NCBI RefSeq assembly: GCF_022581195.2
Contig: NC_061476.1
Coordinates: 6,928,098 to 6,992,097 of the forward strand
Direction: 5' to 3'
Length of the DNA stretch: 64,000 bases
Origin: Helicoverpa zea
Taxonomy: Eukaryota > Arthropoda > Insecta > Lepidoptera > Noctuidae
A model generated the notes under the pieces. That model saw only the letters and a list, made by a program, of their open reading frames with translations. It did no database searches and was not told the origin of the DNA. Every line of letters starts with the position of its first letter. The first letter of the stretch is position 1. The translations under genes were made by a program, and so were the position numbers. This document shows positions 45,056 to 57,384 of the stretch, one piece after another.

Positions 45056-46684
45056 CATTACAACAAACACAAATAAAACAGGTGCACCTGTCACAGATAA
45101 CATTACTATGACACAGAGATAAGCGTTGATTGCGGATACATAACTACGTAGATAGGTCATGCATACTGCATACTTTATGCGTGCATTGGCATCGCACATA
45201 TGTCTTAATTACTCATTAATGACTAATTCGGAAGCTAAGTCATTTCCTGCCAAGATTACTAGCTTCCTGTTATGTATAGAATTTTCTGATGAAGATGTGA
45301 TAGAAGCAAGTTCTCTGTCTTTGTAAATAAAGATCAAAAAGAGAGGAGTTTTTTATGCATTTTTAATTAATATTATAACACAATTTAATTAATTTTCTTT
45401 TAAATAGAAAGTGTACATAATGTGTAAATAATAATATTTATTATAAAATATGTATTTTTTATTTTATTTCAGGTAAGCCTGAGCTTTTTCGAAACGTCAA
45501 GCTAGTTACACTGTCCCAAAGAGTGGGTCTCAGGGAGAGGAACCAACAAGAAACTCCGTAGAGTAAGTTGTAAGTTTCTATAGCTTATCCACGGAGACAA
45601 ATTATTAGGGAAAACATAACACATACAATATAAATATTGTATGTAATTGGTCAGCTATAACTGTAAAGGCATTGTATAGAAACTGTGTTATATACGAGTC
45701 TGATTTTAGTACTGTTTAAGGTAAATTGTTTCCAATAATAAATACTTTGAGATTTTTTTTATAGCGTCATTTAGTATTAAATATTTGTATGGATATTTAC
45801 CTGAATACATATGTCTGGTCCAATAGGATTCATACTGGTTGGTACTTAAATGAGAATAAAAATTGTATTTAAATATTAATAGGTTACTAAGTACATAGCA
45901 CCAATGAGATCAGATATCCATTACAATGTTCTAATAACCTCGATAGTAATTACGTTTTTGTTACTGCTGTCAATTCTTTCTACTAAGTGATTAATGCTTG
46001 ATTTTCCTTGTAAAAGTGACTGACAAGGCCTATGTCGAATTGTTGATTTTTTTGTTGTTTTAGATTGTATTCTTAATTGTTGAAGTTTGTTGGTCAAGTT
46101 CATTTTGAGCACGATGGTTTGTTAATTGTTTTTGGAAGTAGGACAAATTGATGGTTTTAGTTCGGATATAGATTCTATGTATTAAGTGCCTAATTCTGGA
46201 AGTGGTTTACTGCAGTTATTGCTAATTGTTTCAGTAACTGTAGTACCATACAATGAATACAATTTCAGGACTTTTATTCCACATTAGAATGACCCGGATC
46301 TAATACTTTAGGGAAATATAATGACGTAAATGAACAACTAAATTCCAAGGAATCCTTAAACCGCACCCATGTCTCATTTGGACTCGTTAGCTTTAAATAC
46401 TAAAATGTACTCAAAACAATTAGTAATACAAGAAATGACTAACAAATTGACTCGAGTATTATATGAGCTAAGCAATTATTCCTTGTACAACACTGATTAA
46501 TAATTACCAGAACGATAAAGAATCAAATAAGGCGCCGGATTTCGGTACTTTATCAGTACTAGGAAGTTTTAATCCAATGGCTCTTCAGCGGTACCGAGCA
46601 TCTTGATAACTGCTACCGATTGCGAATTTCAAAGTACATACATACATTGTACGTCTCTTTTAATTTGTTATCAAATATTGATAG
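45056..46684. other. unannotated stretch with one possible repeat block
   Basis: AT-rich. The block 45475-45600 shares the AACAAGAAACTCC motif with 40985-41260. No gene supported. Confidence 0.35.
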
Positions 46685-46842
46685 ATATTAGTCTTACCAA
46701 GGGGTATCGGGTTGCTTGGGCGACTGGGTTGAGGAGGTCAGATAGGCAGTCGCTCCACGTAAAACATAGGTAGACGCAGCTGCATCCAGTTAGACTGGAA
46801 GCCGACCCCAACATAGTTGAGAAAAGGCTAGACAGATGATAC
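46685..46842 (+). mobile_element. SINE copy, 5' truncated
   Basis: CTTACCAAGGGGTATCGGGT, GAGGTCAGATAGGCAGTCGC, GTTAGACTGGAAGCCGACCC and CAACATAGTTGAGAAAAGGC, then AGATGAT. 3' half of the SINE family. Confidence 0.75.
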
Positions 46843-49817
46843 ATACTTATTAATACTAATGTAAATTCAGCATTTTCATAATGCAAACTAAAACATGACG
46901 TGACCAATACAACAAAAGCAGAACATTTAAATATTATTCAAATAAACACGTAACCAGGTTGTTTCAGATTCCTCAAACTCCACATTTGTGCATATTACAT
47001 AATTCAACTAAGTTAGGAAGTCGCCACGCTACTTATACGGAATAATGCTAACAATACAATATTTTCAATATAATTATGTAGGTTAGGTAACAAAACAAAA
47101 TAGGAAATGGGTAGATACCAAAACGTTTGTGTTCGTCGATATTTGAACCGCACCAAGATAACCGTTTGCGATAAAATTTTATTACATTTCGTGACACAAT
47201 TCCTTTAACATCCATCTATAAACTTAATCAATAACTCGGCCATGCTTTATTCACTAACAGACTCGTTCTCAATTACCGTAGCTTCCAAATCCTCTGGCCT
47301 TTCATTAAAGGCTTAATTCTCATTGTAATCTCATAATCTGCCTAACATGGCGCACAGGCAATTTGATGTCGCGACTGCCCAAAACTGGGCCAAAACAACG
47401 GGCCTTTTGATCCTCGACTCTGAATCATTTGCGAGTACACCCACATTTGCAGTCCACTGTCCTCATTACGAGAACGTTGGCCCAATCAATTCGTCATTAC
47501 AATCGCAAGCGTGCGAATAAAAAATGACACCTACAACAGCCGAATTTGGCGCGAAGAAAAACAATGGCGGCCATAACGGAGTGCTCATTGTGCGGGAAAC
47601 CAAAATATGTGTCAGCTTTGTGTCATGTTAAACATGTCGTCTAGTCCGCTCTCAGTTTTGGGCGGGTCGTTAAACCCGACATTTAACAACTGAGCAATTA
47701 ACATTTTAAAAATTGGTACCGTTTGAAGAATTGTGTCAACTCCGATACAATGACTGAACATGTGTGTTTGTCTTGCCTGTTGACGTATTACGCACACAGC
47801 CTTTGTACTAATATTGCGTATATAGTGACGCTGTGTCGTCGCAATTTCTCGATCTACTAAATCTCACTTTCACATAACATAAAGTAGTTTGGGAAATGAA
47901 ATTTACATCGCCATCAATATAATACGACATGAAATGCCTACAAACGGATCTTGCGCAGGAAATGAAGTCAGATTTATTTAATTACATCGTAATTTTGTTC
48001 GGGAATAAAAACGGTCGTAAACGGAGTTCGTAATGTCAAAAGTGAGGATGGATTGGGAAATGTTTGCTTTTTATCTTGAGGAAAGTGGTGTCTTCTACAG
48101 TCTCTTTGATACGCTATCTTTTGTGTTATCGCTGGACCAAATAGATGTACCATTATTTGTTATTGATATTTCCTCCAGCAACGTTTAAAGTCAATCAACA
48201 AACACGACTCAATCTACTGCGTCATTTTCATCTCAAATTAATTCCATACAATTTGAAGTCAAAAACCTCTCACGCGCATTCACAACGCTATGATTAAGAA
48301 GGCGTGAAGGATCAGTTTTACCGTAGCACAGATAAATTATCCTGTATTACAGCTTAATTGCATCCGACGCTAAAATGGCGGCGAGAGCCGTTAAACAAAA
48401 CTTCTTGGAAGACGAATGCAGTGTAAGTAACGGTAAAAATGTGCGCTTGCGACGTTCCACGCATGCAGAGTGCCAGCCTCAGGATAACACAGTATTTGCA
48501 TCGTTATAGCTCGTAAAATGTACGCCCAGATGTATCTTAACGCGACACGCATGTTAAAAGCCATTTTTTCTAAGTTTTGGTCGTAAAACCTTGTTAGTAA
48601 TCTGTGCTTTGGTGCTTGATAACATCGGCGGGAGCCTCAAAGGTGAACCTAAAACGTTTGATGAATATTTTGGCGAACCTACAATTTACAACAAATGCAT
48701 TAGATCTTATTGTTTTAGAACGCAGTCTTCTATTTATTCACAAACGCTTGATCGATAATAAAGATAGATAAACATTTGAATTGACGTTTGTAGATGTTCA
48801 ATACATATTTATTGCTCCATAGTGTAGGTAAGATGCGCACGAGTTGCTCAACAGTGCGAATATCCGTAAGGTCAACGCACCGGACACATAAAATGGCGCC
48901 AAGAGTTAATACAAAATATGTTGATAGCTTTATTTTTATCTTGACAAGTTATCTAATGAAAAATATATGACGAAAGATGAAATTATGACGTTATCGATAA
49001 AACAATAATTATTTATAGGTATGAGTGCAAAAAACTTTCGGAGGAAATGTTAGAAAAACGAGAATTTCCTACGATGCTAATCTTGTGTTATTGTTTTATA
49101 ATGTGAAGTGCGTCACTAAGGTCTGATGTTTAATCTGCAGTCACAATCGGCAGTTAACCTAGTCAATCATAGAAGTCGGTGACCCGGGCAATGGCCACGT
49201 GGCAAACACAATTTGAATGTCGCTAAACACGCACATGAGCTTAATATTTTGTTCTAAAACCTATTTATAGAGTCTTTCTAATCATTGAACTGTTATTTCC
49301 TAGGCTTTTAATTTCCTCGACTATACTTAACATGACCTTTTCACGATTTATATTCCAAAGTATTTTACGCCTTTGTGCTTCACAAAATTATTTTTTCTCG
49401 TTTTCTTTTTTATCTCATTGGATGATCAAAAGGATTTTTTACACGTTCCAACTCAGTCGGGACCATTACCGTACCTGAAATATTTAAGGAGCGTCAAAAC
49501 AGGTAATTTGTAAACCAGTCCATATTTCTGAATATTTATAATTCAGTTGCTATATCTACGATCGAGAGGTATATTGGATGGATGCTACATTTTAGCGGCT
49601 TTTGCGCTTTTCAGCGGTAATCACAAACAGTTAAACGTTGGACAAAGGTCGTGGTGTGCAAAACCAAGTGTTTCTTAGCACGCAATTGTAGTAGAAAAGT
49701 CTAATGGACTGGACGCTGTAGTTCTATTAGAAGAAATCACGTATAGAGGAGATACTCACGATAGTTCTCTTAAAATATCTAAAAATCTCAAAATATTATA
49801 TATTGAGTTGCTAGGGT
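46843..49817. other. unannotated, apparently unique stretch
   Basis: About 3 kb with none of the repeat families listed here. It is less AT-rich between 47300 and 48600 and contains several ATGGCGGC/ATGGCGCC words. A 44-codon frame starts at 48375 and holds a GTAAGT after codon 15 that could be a splice donor. No domain, so no gene call. Confidence 0.35.
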
Positions 49818-49865
49818 GAGAGGAGGCCTGTGCCCAGCAGTGGGACGATACAAAGGCTGTAACAG
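49818..49865 (+). mobile_element. truncated LINE 3' end
   Basis: GAGAGGAGGCCTGTGCCCAG then CAGTGGGACGAT and AAAGGCTGTAA, the same tail seen at 21422 and 44165. It lies a few bases upstream of a SINE 3' half. Confidence 0.6.
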
Positions 49866-49870
49866 TAACA

Positions 49871-49984
49871 ACAGGGTAACTGGGTTGAGGAGGTCAGACA
49901 AGCAGTCGCTCCTTGTAAAACACTGGCACTTAGCTGCATCCGATCACAACATAGTTGGGAAAAAGGCTCTTAAGATGATGATAA
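49871..49984 (+). mobile_element. SINE 3' fragment
   Basis: GGGTAACTGGGTTGAGGAGG, CAGTCGCTCCTTGTAAAACA, TAGCTGCATCCGATCACAAC, ATAGTTGGGAAAAAGGCTC, then AGATGATGAT. Internally deleted compared with the reference copy. Confidence 0.7.
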
Positions 49985-50925
49985 AATCTAATAACTTAGA
50001 ACATGTATGTACGACAAACAAAACTCACTCAAAACTCGTTGGCAACATTACCATGTCTACTAGTTTCCAATTTACATAAAAACCTTGACTACCGTGCTTT
50101 GTCTGTGGCTAATTCCGTATACAGCTAGTGAGTCACCAAGTGACTGCTTTGAAGGGAAGCTCGAGTCGTCATAATCGTAATATTCATTGTCACTTTGACC
50201 ATTTAAATGTTGACTGTTATCTAGTGGTACTTTGAGAACATTTCCGCTTTCTCAATCTTGGTGATTCGTTTTTATTTGTGTTGTACTGGGTTAAGGTTGT
50301 CAAGGATGGATTATTATTGGTGACTGGTCGAAGGCCAGATCATGTTTTGATGGAGCGATGACTTCACATGAGTCTAATCTCTTTGATACTGCTCTTTTTT
50401 GATAATCGCTTGTCATTCGACGAGTTATATGAAACTTCGTACTGGTTGAAGGATTCCTCAAAGTGGTCCTATGGAGAAAGGGTCTGTACTCTGAGATCTC
50501 CGTCTATAGTTTAATCAAGGGGTTATCGTCTTTGCTTTTCTTTCTCATGACCACAATTTTGAGTAAGTGTGTCGAATTGATAATACGGAGATCCTGTTCG
50601 AGGTGAATGCTCCAAACTTTCCGTTAGACGTTTATTGCGGTTCATGTTTTAATAATTGTCTCATTTAATTATACTTTAGCGACAGGTTCTTCTTCACAAA
50701 AATAACATGATTAATTAACACTATAATAATCATTGATTAAATTAACTTCTCCAAACTGATTGAATGGAAACTTTCACTCGTAAAACTTTTTACGACTGCT
50801 TAGCAAGAAAAATTCTTTGAGAACACGCTAAAGAGAAATTCTCGCAGATATGAATTACGTAGGTTCAATTTCTTCTAACATAAGTATGTGACACTGTACT
50901 AGCATTGCGAATTCACTGTCATTTG
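49985..50925. other. unannotated stretch
   Basis: Nothing supported. Confidence 0.35.
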
Positions 50926-51066
50926 AACACTTTTGGCAGTCGTTACGGGTAGTCAGAAGCCAGTAAGTCTGACACCAGTTTTAGCAAGGGTTCCCGGGCA
51001 ACTAGGTTGAGAAGGTCAGATAGGCAGCTGCAACCGGTTAGACTGGAAGCCGATCTCAATATAGTT
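50926..51066 (+). mobile_element. SINE fragment, diverged
   Basis: GGCAGTCGTTACGGGTAGTC, AGAAGCCAGTAAGTCTGACA, GGTCAGATAGGCAG, GTTAGACTGGAAGCCGATCT and ATATAGTTG. The tail is lost. Confidence 0.7.
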
Positions 51067-51490
51067 GCAAATTGATCTTATATAGCAGAATGACATAAAA
51101 TATATACTGAAGTTACAGGAATCGAATCTGCTGTTTATTCCAATAGAAAGACGCCTTTTTACGTAAATTCAATATTACCTACAAGTCTTTCCAACTCCAA
51201 ATGAGCTCTATATATTCCGTTTACGTTTCTTTTTATTACTAGGAAATACATAAAAGTAATATACGATATCGTGAGACTGACTGTAATTATGAAATACGTG
51301 TGTATTTTTATATCCTTTCCTCGCGAGAGTCTTCGAGTGCCGTCGGGGTAAATGTCCCTTCTGGTAACATTGACTTACTGCGTTTTATAATAATTAATTG
51401 GCTTTGTGTCTTTGGCATTGTTCATATTCAGTTTGTGTAGTGTTATCTTGTATTTTGTTGTTTATGTGTTTTCAATTTTATTATTGTTTG

Positions 51491-51600
51491 TTCCTAAAGA
51501 CTTCGAAACTACTGATTCGATTTGCAAAAGATCTTTCACTGTTGGAAAGGTACAAGTTCAAAGGTGACATCGGACGACACTTTATCCAGGTAAGGGAAGT
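51491..51600 (+). mobile_element. Helitron-like fragment
   Basis: CTAAAGACTTCGAAACTACT, GATTCGATTTGC, CTTTCACTGTTGGAAAGGTA and TTTATCCAGGTA align with the copies at 4921 and 25585. No end signals remain. Confidence 0.55.
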
Positions 51601-52042
51601 AATTTCAGATTTTTTTGAAACAGTTACAGAAAATTTTAAATGAGTAAAAACTAATCTCTGGATTACAATTAAACGTGATTTCAAAAATGAAGTTTCCTTT
51701 GAAAGATTCCTTCCTAAACCCATTACAGCGTCAAAATTCATACAGTTAAACCATAACGCATTAAACTAACGAGCTTATTAACAGGAAACTTATATAGTGA
51801 CCTATCGGTGAGTTATCGCGAACCGGCACGGTTGCAACAACCAATCATGCGTTCGCAAGGTTGCTGCAATATCCTCTAATGCAAATAAGCACTTTGATTA
51901 CTTTATTGGTACTAATGGGTAATGTTGTGATACTAGTAGTCTTGTAGTTGTATCAGACTACTGATTTGTTGAATGTTTTCTATTTGATAACGCGGTCAAA
52001 ATAAACCTCAAGAGTTATTGATAGACTGATTTTCGAATACTT
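51601..52042. other. unannotated stretch
   Basis: Nothing supported. Confidence 0.35.
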
Positions 52043-52263
52043 CTTACAGTTTGCACCATGTAACTTTGCAATTGCGAAGTTAGCTATTGGTTTGCTTACG
52101 CATTTATTCGCATCATCATATGTTGTCGAGAATCTTTGCTTATCCGAAGTTGGGTATTGTTTTCACAATTGTAAAAAACACAATGAAAATACTTCTACGC
52201 ATTCGTGTTGCTTAAAATAGCTACTTCAGAATTGCAATGTTACGTAGCGCGAACTATCCAAAC
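52043..52263. mobile_element. MITE family B, copy 2
   Basis: Left TTACAGTTTGCACCATGTAA, CTTTGCAATTGCGAAGTTAG; middle TTGCTTATCCGAAGTTGG; right TAGCTACTTCAGAATTGCAA, TGTTACGTAGCGCGAACTA. Inverted ends, and the same layout as the copy at 44865. Confidence 0.75.
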
Positions 52264-54591
52264 TGTTTTGTTTTACTGACCAGAAAGTCCACCATTTCGT
52301 TTGACAAATTAATCACCATACCCTTTGTTGCCATATTTCTTCCACATTGCAAGCTTGTACCCAAAAACATCATCTATTGATTAGTCAGGATGTTATTATT
52401 GTAACTTAATAGGCAGTTTTAGATCAAGTTGCGCAAGCACTAACTTAATCTTATAGGAACACGTTTCTTACTTAGTGAGTCCGTAACCAATCAACTGATC
52501 TGCAATTATCTCCGTACAGTAGTTAGTCTTACTGAGATACTGTTTCCTGACTCGTTAATAACATATTTTTGCATCTGATTACGTCATTAAGCTCTAAAAC
52601 GACCCTCTGTCCAATGGGAGATGAGAATTAATGAACCCTATTCAATAACGTCATCCGTTTGTTGCTTTCATGGAGAACGAAATGAACGGAGATGTCATGA
52701 CGGAAAATCTTCGAAGAAAGTAGCGTCGCCAGAATGCGGGTGTTCGGGGGACTAGGAACTTTCTGGCTAATCATACGGGTTCTTTGGAACATGCCCATGT
52801 TTTGTAAAATCTAAAATGTTCGACAGATGTGTCTGGAAGCTGAACACTTCGTTTGTTCCCGTAACTGGTCGTTTTGATCACGTCCACTGTACGTACATAT
52901 TTGACCTACAAGAATGGCGCCTGACGTACCTGCCTTATAGCATCTCCGCTTATCTTTTCTTTCTCCGTGGTTGTTTTAAACGGATAACGCAATAAATAGG
53001 GGTGAAGAAATTCGGGGTGACGATGACGTCATGACAAAGTTCAACTGTTCATAGTTAATAGAAATGTATGCCAAGAATGACATACATTTTAATTACATAT
53101 GAACGACAAATGCGAGTCTTCATTGGCCTTAATTGAATAGAAGATTGTTTAAAAGCTGGGACATTGTTTATGATATCTTATGGTGAACCAGATTCGTTTG
53201 AGAAGAAGACAGTTATACTTGATTTAGCTCCATCTCATTTTTGCAGCGGACTCAGGATGCCGTTTATATGTCTTCGGCATCAGTTATTTAAAGTTTTATA
53301 TATCACGTGTTAACATCAATAAATATATCTATTCCCGTGGAAATGGATACTTTAAAACGTTCCCAAAGGAAGTCATGAATTACATTTCTAAATCCAGCAC
53401 AGATATCGCAATTTTATTGAAATAACTGTAATACCGGAGTCAACCATAATTCTTACTTTATGTACCTACAAGTTGTCCGAGTAATGTCGCTTATGATATA
53501 AAAATTAATATTCTACATTCTTCATATAGGACGTAGACGTATAAGGGATAATGGGTTTATTTGCAGTCTTAACTTGTTCTAAGTGTAATTTTCCATTATT
53601 TTCATACCTTATTCCATTCTGTAATTATTCTCCCATGTTTACTTGCACTAACTTTTGTTCATATAATATTAGTGGTTCCGAAAATTTCTACAATATCGTA
53701 TTTTGTCCCAATTTACACAATTTCCATAACATTTTGACGTAAATCATATTACGAAAACTATTATCACGTTTAAGCACAAGTACATCCATAAACAATTTGC
53801 ATTATATTCATATCATTTATCTACCTACTATCATTCACCATCATCATCTATCCTATCCTATCCTACCATATTTATACACACACCAATTCACTTCTCACCA
53901 TCATCAAAACCAGTGCATCTCAGTCAAAGCTTCATAGTTCGTCAGTCATCGCATCTGCTTAGCCAGTGATTACTGAGAAAGTTAACTGACCATCCATCAG
54001 TTCTCATCTATCATCGCAACAGTTGCTTCCTGCCCTATTATTGTTTCTTCTCTATTATTAGTATGCTGCAGTGGTAGTTCCTTATTTGAATGATTTTGGG
54101 TTTGGTTGTAGCTTGTTTTAAAATTTTAGATTGACTCGATTTTGGTTTAGTTTAGGTTTAATCTTTCCGTAGTCTTTAGTAATGTGTAGTGTTTGGATGA
54201 TCATGTAGTGTTCTTTTGCAGTATATACATGTACTTTTAAAAATATCAGCTTCTGTTTGAACCAAATCATTATTAGTTCAGAGATTTTCGCTAATACTAA
54301 GTTTGCCAAATAATACTGAAGATGAATTATAGACTGACTCATCATCATTATATCAGCCAATTGCCGTCCATTGCTGAAAGTAGGCCTGATTAATATTGTG
54401 CAAATCTTGATTATCTTATTTTCACTCAAATACCTGTCTATCTTTATTATTTCCAATCACGTTAACTTCATGGCTACTTACCTGTCTTCAAGCAAAACAT
54501 TATTCCCTGGTATTTCAATCGTTTAGCACAAACTACCTTACACCTCACGTATCCTACCAACGTTATCACTAAGAAGCTCACACACTGCAAA
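52264..54591. other. unannotated stretch with a pyrimidine-rich part
   Basis: No gene supported. About 53815-54010 is rich in CATCAT/TCCTA words (for example TATCCTATCCTATCCTACC), a low-complexity zone. The rest is ordinary. Confidence 0.35.
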
Positions 54592-54868
54592 CTTTTAGTC
54601 GGCCGATAGTTTGTTTGGGCTCATAAATCAGAACGAAGATGAATGGTAGTGCGCACATTGCAAAGATCAGGTATTTAGCCGGTATCAGACCGACTGAAAA
54701 CTTTGATTGGAATCAAGATTTTCTTTAAAAAAATAAGATTAAAGATTACAAGATTTTCTTCCATACATAGTTTAGTAAAAAGTGAAGCTAATATAAGCAT
54801 GTTAAAAATTGATCTACCATCGTGTCAACTATTGGCCGACTGTTTAGTCTCCGATGTGCGGGTACTAG
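54592..54868 (+). mobile_element. MITE family A, copy 3
   Basis: Left ACTGCAAACTTTTAGTCGGC, CGATAGTTTGTTTGGGCTCA; interior ATCAGGTATTTAGCCGGTAT, TTGATTGGAATCAAGATTTT; right CAACTATTGGCCGACTGTTT, AGTCTCCGATGTGCGGGTA. It is about 60 bp longer than copy 2 because of AT-rich interior sequence. Confidence 0.8.
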
Positions 54869-55127
54869 AACGATAAATTTTTACGAGAACCATTGAACTT
54901 GTAATATTAGCCGTAAAGAGACAGGTATGTCAATAGTTATGTTAGTCGATGTTTTTACTACGGTTTACTGACACCTGGAGATGTACTTAATTGTTAGACG
55001 ACTAACCTGTTGTATGTGTGAAGTAAGTCTAAGGTATGTATGTGTGTGCTTGTTCATTGATTTAGTATGCAAAGTATTATTTGCATTCGTATATGGTTAG
55101 GAATATGCAAAGGGAAATATACTCACA

Positions 55128-55355
55128 CTGCAAAATATTGACACCTATTTTACCTAAGGCATCTAATCTTTGGCTGACAATGTAAAGTCAAGAGTTTATT
55201 TTGAAAGCAATAATGAATCCAATCAGAAATTTTAGTCGGTACAAGCCTGATAGTTGTAATGTGTACACCAATATTTATATCCATACCATGCAGATTTAGG
55301 TGTCCTATCAACTTATTGGCCGAATAAAAGTCTGCAGTGAGAAAAACTTTTTCAT
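55128..55355 (-). mobile_element. possible diverged member of MITE family A
   Basis: The ends CACTGCAAAATATTG and TTGGCCGAATAAAAGTCTGC, AGTG are inverted and like the family termini. The interior (AAATTTTAGTCGGTAC, AAGCCTGATAG) is rearranged. Weaker case than the other copies. Confidence 0.4.
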
Positions 55356-55849
55356 TTATTTTAGAAAACGGTGATGGAACCACAATCACATATTCTTAAT
55401 CTTCCAATATTGGCGTTTTAGTTTTGCAAAACACAACTCATTTAACCCGCCGTTCTCACCAATGACCTTAACACCTTATTCGGATAAGTTTAATTAAAAA
55501 CCATACTTTAAATGCTACTTGCCTCCACTTAATTATGCATAAAAACCTTTTCCCTGTGTGTGTTCTTTCTCTTAAAGGCCCGACTGACCTTTGTCGGTGA
55601 CGCATTGAGATTTCTTCCGCAAATCGCATACATATGCCTTATTAACGATGTTTTATATACCAGATGTTTGTAAACAAATCTCTGTAAGATAACACATGTT
55701 TTAAACTATTAAAGACGGGTGTCACGTTTTTATATGCGTCAATTTCATATCTAACGGATTGTTCGCAGTTTATTCTTAGATTCATGAATTATTAATGAAC
55801 TTTCTAAGTTATTGATTAGTTAACTTGACCTTCAGTGTAACGTGATAGA

Positions 55850-56028
55850 AACAGTTAACGCCAAATAACGTTGCAATTCTGAAGTTAGCCATTTGTCCCC
55901 TTACAAACGCACACGGCCCGGACGACCTTCCAACAGATATTGTCGAGAAGATTTGCTTGTCCGAAGTTAGCTCCTATTGACTCCTGGCAAAGTTACTAGT
56001 ATTTGACGCGCTCCATAGTTACTGTATG
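55850..56028. mobile_element. MITE family B, copy 3
   Basis: CCAAATAACGTTGCAATTCT, GAAGTTAGCC; middle TTTGCTTGTCCGAAGTTAGC; right GGCAAAGTTACTAGTATTTG, GCGCTCCATAGTTAC. Right half diverged. Confidence 0.65.
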
Positions 56029-56754
56029 AAACGAACATATGTAGTTATTTTAACCGGCAGTTTTTTATGTTGTTAAAATGATCAGCTGTGATTACGAGGT
56101 CGCCAACCGACCTAGTTGTTTTATCAACTTCGTAAAACAAACATTGTTATAAGCCTGTGTAATTAATGATATCATTCTAATTGTTTATTAGTTAAACAAC
56201 CTGATAGTACAGTGACCCGCTTCGGAAAGTTACTGCGAACGTTTATCGAGCAAAGAAATTTATTGCGATAAGAAATTGCGAAATGTTTCTGTATACAAAT
56301 ATCCTTATAATTTGATAGATATCAAAGTATCTACAGAAGAACCAAGGCAATCAAATGTATCTTATTTCACTCTTAAGCACTTTCCCCATATAAGACAGTT
56401 TGGGTTACAGGCTTCTGAAACCATTTCTACCATCAGCCACCTCTAAAATTCTATTAAAAACCAATCTATGTACTATCAAAATAGTTATTTACCGTATGCA
56501 AATACCATGACACATCCTTTCAACAAATTCACAAATTAACGGGAAGCTTCCTCTAACTGCAAACATTTGTTACTGTAATTATTTAACCCAGCGCTGTATT
56601 CACAAAATAATACCGTTGTAACATCTGTCAACCAAAACAATTGGTGAATCAGATCGGCTGTTTGTTCAAAACTACACAATGTGGGCGTAAACCCGCGGTC
56701 TCACTGCGAGCGGCTATCGGATAAGCGTATAACATTGTATAATCTTAGAGACCG
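56029..56754. other. unannotated stretch
   Basis: Nothing supported. Confidence 0.35.
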
Positions 56755-56892
56755 AAAACTGAACATTTTTAGTCGACTGATATTTATTACAAAGGTCAGT
56801 TTATAAGCATCAAAACGTTGATTAGAATCAAGATTTTCTTGAAAATAAGTATTTTATCGGCCGACTGTTTAGTCTGCAGTGAACGGATACTC
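56755..56892 (+). mobile_element. MITE family A, short copy
   Basis: CATTTTTAGTCGACTGATAT, then AACGTTGATTAGAATCAAGA, TTTTCTTG, and ATCGGCCGACTGTTTAGTCT, GCAGTG. Internally deleted. Confidence 0.65.
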
Positions 56893-57384
56893 TTAAAAGG
56901 ATTACAGCGATTATCCTCCTTGTACTAAAATTCGCCATAAATCAATCAGCTGTTTAGCCACTAAACCTTACATCCTTTATGTAAGTATTGTCGATTTTAC
57001 TTGTTGACGGCTAACCTTCGCTAATCCGATTACTTTTACTTCGCGGTTTATTGCTCAAACCGGTGGATTAAGGATAATTGAGAGCTGTGGCAATAGTACT
57101 GTAGTCGTTATTTGTTTTAATGCTATATAATATAATCGCTTACCACATCTCAAATGGGCTTAAGCCATTTTAAAAATGCCAGCTTTATTATGAAGAACCA
57201 TAACTTTTTCTCATTACCGTACATTCTTTCCAATTAACTATTCAGAGCTATGTACTTTCCGCCATCTCCCCTTTCCGCTCATTTATTTAATTTCATCTCA
57301 ACATTCTTGCAAACATGCACTCTTCAAAGAGAACCACAACGCAGTACCTGTAATTTCAATCTTACAAAGTAACATAAACTCTAA
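56893..57384. other. unannotated stretch
   Basis: Nothing supported. Confidence 0.35.
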
